A stretch of 64,000 nt of DNA from Polaribacter sp. (GTDB lineage: Bacteria > Bacteroidota > Bacteroidia > Flavobacteriales > Flavobacteriaceae). The stretch covers positions 62,001 through 126,000 of the forward strand of contig NZ_JAHEHX010000001.1 in the NCBI RefSeq assembly GCF_024639685.1, read 5' to 3'. Below, in pieces: positions 62,453 to 64,000 of the stretch. Made by a program: the position numbers and the translations under genes. The notes under the pieces were generated by a model. It did not search any database, had not been told where the DNA came from, and worked only from the letters and a program-made list of their open reading frames with translations. Position 1 is the stretch's first letter. Each line of letters starts with the position of its first letter.

Positions 62453-63751
62453 TTAATTTTGCGCTATAGTTTCAGTATTATTTTGAGGTTGACCTGGGTA
62501 AACTCCTATATTATCTAATTGATATTTTAACGGTTCAATATATTTGAAAAAAGTTGGTTTTATAGAATTTTTCATTGGTTTTGCTGCAGGCAACTTTTCT
62601 TTTAAAGGGTCTACCTGCCTTCCATTTTTCCAAAAACGATAACACACGTGTGGGCCTCCTGTATTTCCTGTCATGCCAACATAACCAATTACATCTCCTT
62701 GTCTAACATATTGGCCTTTTTTTACGGCTTGTTTACTCATATGCAAATATTGAGTAGAATAGATATTATTATGTTTAATTTTTACATATTTTCCATTACC
62801 ACCTCTTCTTGTAGATTCTGTAACTGTACCACTTGCAGTTGCAATTATTGGTGTTCCTACTTTAGCTGCAAAATCTGTTCCTTTATGTGGCTTAACTCTA
62901 TTTCCATAATAAGCTATTCTTCTCCTTAAATTGTATTTAGAGGAAATTCTGTACTGAAATTTTATTGGAGCTTTTAAAAACTGACTTCGAAGCATTTTTG
63001 CTTTATCATCGTAATATTCGTGAATATTTAAAGTAGAATCTGCTAAAAAACGGAAAGCATATAAATTTTTCCCTTTATGCTTAAATACGGCTGATTTTAC
63101 TTTACCATACCCTGCAAAAATGGAATCATCTATAAATTTCTCCTCATAAACAAGCTTAAAAGAATCTCCTTTTTGTAAGGTTAAAAAGTCTAAAGTCCAA
63201 GCATAAATATCAGCAATTGTATAAGTTAAGTTTGGCATAATACCAATACTATCCATGGTTTGTGAAAAACTAGAATATACTGTTCCAGAAACCTCTTTTT
63301 GTACGAATTTAATTGGTTTTTTATATTGTTTAGCTACAATAACAGAGTCTTTAAAATCTACAATAGTTGCATTTACCTTATCGTGTTTGTAGATAAATAC
63401 TTGCGCTTTTTCTGTAGAATCTTTACTCGCTAAAATAGTGTATGGTTTTCCTGCTCTAACTTTTCTAACGTCGAAAGTTTCTTTAACAGTTGCTGCTATT
63501 TTATTAATCTTAGGATAAAAGACATGATGCCTGTCTAAGATAATACCAAAGCTTTCACCACTTCTAATAGTATCTTGTATAACTTTATAATTATCTATAT
63601 TATATCCAAAACGTATTTCTGGCTCATAAACGGCAACTTTATTTTTCTGGCTAGTAGCAACTTCTTCTTTACAAGATGAAAACAAAAGAACAAAAACGAA
63701 GAGTATGACAATATTTTTCAAAAAAGTGAGTGCTTTTAAAATCAAATTCAA
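62453..63751 (-). CDS. M23 family peptidoglycan endopeptidase, lipoprotein, with HVC in place of HxH
   Basis: A 432-residue lipoprotein (signal ending LFSS-C27). A LysM-like or OapA-type region ([20 protein letters not shown]) and linker precede the C-terminal LytM domain. Zinc ligands are in [14 protein letters not shown], but the usual HxH reads [10 protein letters not shown], so the third ligand would be Cys. The segment [25 protein letters not shown] follows the fold. I recall this variant in other flavobacteria. Tight coupling to pgi. Confidence 0.9.
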   Translation of the reverse strand: MNLILKALTFLKNIVILFVFVLLFSSCKEEVATSQKNKVAVYEPEIRFGYNIDNYKVIQDTIRSGESFGIILDRHHVFYPKINKIAATVKETFDVRKVRAGKPYTILASKDSTEKAQVFIYKHDKVNATIVDFKDSVIVAKQYKKPIKFVQKEVSGTVYSSFSQTMDSIGIMPNLTYTIADIYAWTLDFLTLQKGDSFKLVYEEKFIDDSIFAGYGKVKSAVFKHKGKNLYAFRFLADSTLNIHEYYDDKAKMLRSQFLKAPIKFQYRISSKYNLRRRIAYYGNRVKPHKGTDFAAKVGTPIIATASGTVTESTRRGGNGKYVKIKHNNIYSTQYLHMSKQAVKKGQYVRQGDVIGYVGMTGNTGGPHVCYRFWKNGRQVDPLKEKLPAAKPMKNSIKPTFFKYIEPLKYQLDNIGVYPGQPQNNTETIAQN

Positions 63752-63824
63752 AAATACAAATAAAAATAACTTTATTGTCCCTCCAAAAAAAGAACTTAGA
63801 AAAACATTAACAAACTATAAAACC

Positions 63825-64000
63825 TTATTTAAAAGGGGTAACTAAGCCCTTGTAGGACTCTAATTCAGCTCTTAAAGACCCAACAGCAAGAGAGGCTTTC
63901 ATTCTAATCGGAATTTTATTATTATCATCAGTAATCCAAACAGTAACACTCTCTTCTGCCTTAAAAACTCTACCAGATTGAACAAAAGGTCTAAATACAA
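63825..64000 (-). CDS. DUF3108 family protein, C-terminal part (cut by window edge)
   Basis: The minus-strand frame is open from the window end to TAA at 63825 and encodes FVQSGRVFKAEESVTVWITD then a stretch ending LRAELESYKGLVTPFK. The pattern of a DxxxxP strand followed by VGSLRAEL fits the end of DUF3108, a periplasmic beta-barrel-like family. It is upstream of the M23 gene (73-base gap). The start is outside the window. Confidence 0.75.
   Translation of the reverse strand, partial: VFRPFVQSGRVFKAEESVTVWITDDNNKIPIRMKASLAVGSLRAELESYKGLVTPFK

Overview
The window looks like chromosome of a marine, gliding member of the Flavobacteriaceae (Bacteroidota), in the general neighbourhood of Polaribacter or Tenacibaculum. 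The DNA is very AT-rich. Gene starts lack Shine-Dalgarno sequences, and several upstream regions carry the Bacteroidota -7 element TAnnTTTG. Gene content agrees: gldD and gldE, TonB-dependent receptors with an N-terminal carboxypeptidase-regulatory domain, the ftsX/DUF3098/uppP/truB operon, a 287-residue SigA-type sigma factor and a DksA-like protein behind ileS. I found no rRNA, tRNA, CRISPR array, phage or insertion sequence. The genus is inference.

Layout: (1) 0.1-2.7 kb, a TPP riboswitch and the TonB-dependent receptor it should control. (2) 3-4 kb, a small basic protein and a sigma factor. (3) 4.2-5.9 kb, a GH5 glycoside hydrolase lipoprotein whose signal peptide is out of frame. (4) 5.9-9 kb, the truB/uppP/DUF3098/ftsX operon and mce. 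(5) 9.1-9.7 kb, two gene remnants meeting head to head, probably a deletion scar. (6) 9.8-15.5 kb, rng, a 29-residue bS22/mS38-like protein and HU, facing mutY-ssb-gldE-gldD. (7) 15.5-24 kb, a minus-strand run with molybdenum-cofactor genes (moeB-like, mobA fusion, moaC, moeA, moaA), a split YeeE/YedE transporter and waaA, broken up by a palindromic repeat family flanking a small GIY-YIG gene. (8) 24-25 kb, rpmA and an extended rplU. (9) 25-30 kb, two M16 peptidases, an EamA transporter and a metal-binding lipoprotein. (10) 30-36.6 kb, a probable phosphate locus (beta-helix lipoprotein, TonB receptor, Pit-PhoU fusion). (11) 36.6-43.7 kb, uvrC, lspA, a secreted protein, a DksA-like protein and ileS. 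(12) 43.9-55.6 kb, mixed housekeeping and signalling genes. (13) 55.7-57.9 kb, a small lipid operon (4-TM protein, PlsC, acyl-ACP desaturase). (14) 57.9-64 kb, a third TonB receptor, pgi, an M23 peptidase and the end of a DUF3108 gene.

The most interesting points are: the palindromic repeat family around the GIY-YIG gene; an IleRS whose HXGH signature reads GVHH, the arrangement linked to extreme mupirocin resistance; riboswitch-controlled outer-membrane uptake, presumably of thiamine; the one-base frameshift and inserted beta-sandwich of the GH5 enzyme; the deletion scar near 9.62 kb; and an L21 protein with a KKATT-repeat linker and a SAP/Rho_N-like end. I do not see a clearly new multi-gene defence or biosynthetic system. 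The novelty here lies in individual variants and small elements.
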